A DNA stretch of 14,164 bases from Patescibacteria group bacterium (lineage in GTDB: Bacteria > Patescibacteriota > Microgenomatia > UBA1406 > GWC2-37-13): positions 1-14,164 of the forward strand of contig CALRFM010000015.1 in the NCBI GenBank assembly GCA_943356515.1. Reading direction: 5' to 3'. Below are positions 14,023 to 14,164 of this stretch, one piece after another. The stretch's first letter is position 1, and each line of letters begins with the position of its first letter. The notes beneath the pieces were generated by a model. The model made no database searches and was not told the DNA's origin. It was given only the letters and a program-made list of their open reading frames with translations. Both the position numbers and the translations under genes were made by a program.

Positions 14023-14065
14023 CAAGAATAGAAATGTCCGCCTCCGCAAGAATAGAAATGTCCGC
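14023..14065 (+). repeat. Perfect 19-bp direct repeat at the probable left end of a second mobile element
   Basis: CAAGAATAGAAATGTCCGC occurs at 14023-14041 and 14047-14065, a period of 24 bp with a short CTCCG spacer. Identical tandem copies just outside a transposase-like start are typical of transposase-binding sites in insertion-sequence ends. The first copy also carries an in-frame TAG for the restored DUF218-like frame. Confidence 0.6.
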
Positions 14066-14081
14066 TTTTGAATAAACCGAT

Positions 14082-14122
14082 TGGGATAATTTAGGATTAT
14101 CAATTTAATTGAAGTTATCCCA
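14082..14122. promoter_or_regulatory. Inverted repeat in front of the last reading frame
   Basis: TGGGATAA (14082-14089) and TTATCCCA (14115-14122) are perfect 8-bp inverted arms separated by 25 bp, and the second arm ends one base before ATG 14124. It could be an operator or an mRNA stem hiding the start. GGATAAT at 14085-14091 is a weak -10 candidate. Confidence 0.35.
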
Positions 14123-14123
14123 T

Positions 14124-14164
14124 ATGTCATTTAATCTAACGGATGCGGAAAGTTTGAAATTAAA
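14124..14164 (+). CDS. Partial reading frame, possible transposase N-terminus
   Basis: Only 13 codons are visible, reading MSFNLTDAESLKL, and the frame is open to the window edge. The short polar start with a T-D-A-E helix onset is like the beginning of the helix-turn-helix domain of integrase-type (IS481/ISNCY-like) transposases. The identification rests mainly on context: two 19-bp direct repeats and an inverted repeat directly upstream, next to another insertion sequence. The family cannot be confirmed from so few residues. Confidence 0.35.
   Translation, partial: MSFNLTDAESLKL

Noticed and set aside
1..14164. tRNA, rRNA and CRISPR arrays
   Set aside because: I saw no cloverleaf with a TTC loop, no rRNA-like stretch and no array of regularly spaced repeats on either strand. 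This was by eye, and a covariance-model scan would be decisive.

Overview
The window is A+T-rich and very gene-dense. It uses ordinary stop codons: host genes end in TAA or TAG, and TGA appears only at the end of a transposase frame. Most recognisable genes lack a Shine-Dalgarno sequence and have a -10 box 5-8 nt before the start codon. Together with large proteins of no recognisable family, a single peptidyl-tRNA hydrolase, a short GalT-like enzyme and GT4 glycosyltransferases, this suggests a Patescibacteria/CPR-type bacterium. That assignment is inference; no marker in the window fixes it.

Region 1 (about 127-8613) is a block of uncharacterised genes arranged around a 48-bp divergent promoter region. 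To the left run a 1199-aa protein, a 117-aa protein, a 683-aa protein and a 159-aa protein. The 1199-aa protein has a glycine-zipper membrane hairpin, coiled coils and a degenerate repeat around a conserved His...Gly-Trp core. The 683-aa protein has a J-domain-like module without HPD. To the right run a 433-aa protein with one C-terminal membrane segment and a 196-aa soluble protein. The architecture suggests a membrane-associated assembly with an adaptor-like J module. No function can be assigned from the sequence, and this is the best candidate here for an undescribed system.

Region 2 (8644-10205) holds two conserved enzymes in convergent orientation: peptidyl-tRNA hydrolase (pth, + strand) and a GalT-like HIT-superfamily nucleotidyltransferase (- strand). 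Between them is an inverted pair of short palindromic repeats. A related palindrome lies upstream of galT and appears to supply its -35 box.

Region 3 (10477-13150) carries two GT4-type glycosyltransferases followed by the 5' part of a DUF218/YdcF-like gene that starts with TTG. These probably serve cell-envelope glycan synthesis, with the GalT-like enzyme a plausible sugar-nucleotide supplier.

Region 4 (13151-14164) is mobile DNA. A complete IS5-family element of about 840 bp interrupts the DUF218-like gene. Its transposase is split into orfA and orfB, joined by a canonical -1 frameshift heptamer. About 30 bp further on, a perfect 19-bp direct repeat precedes a reading frame that starts at 14124, probably the left end of a second, unrelated insertion sequence that runs out of the window.
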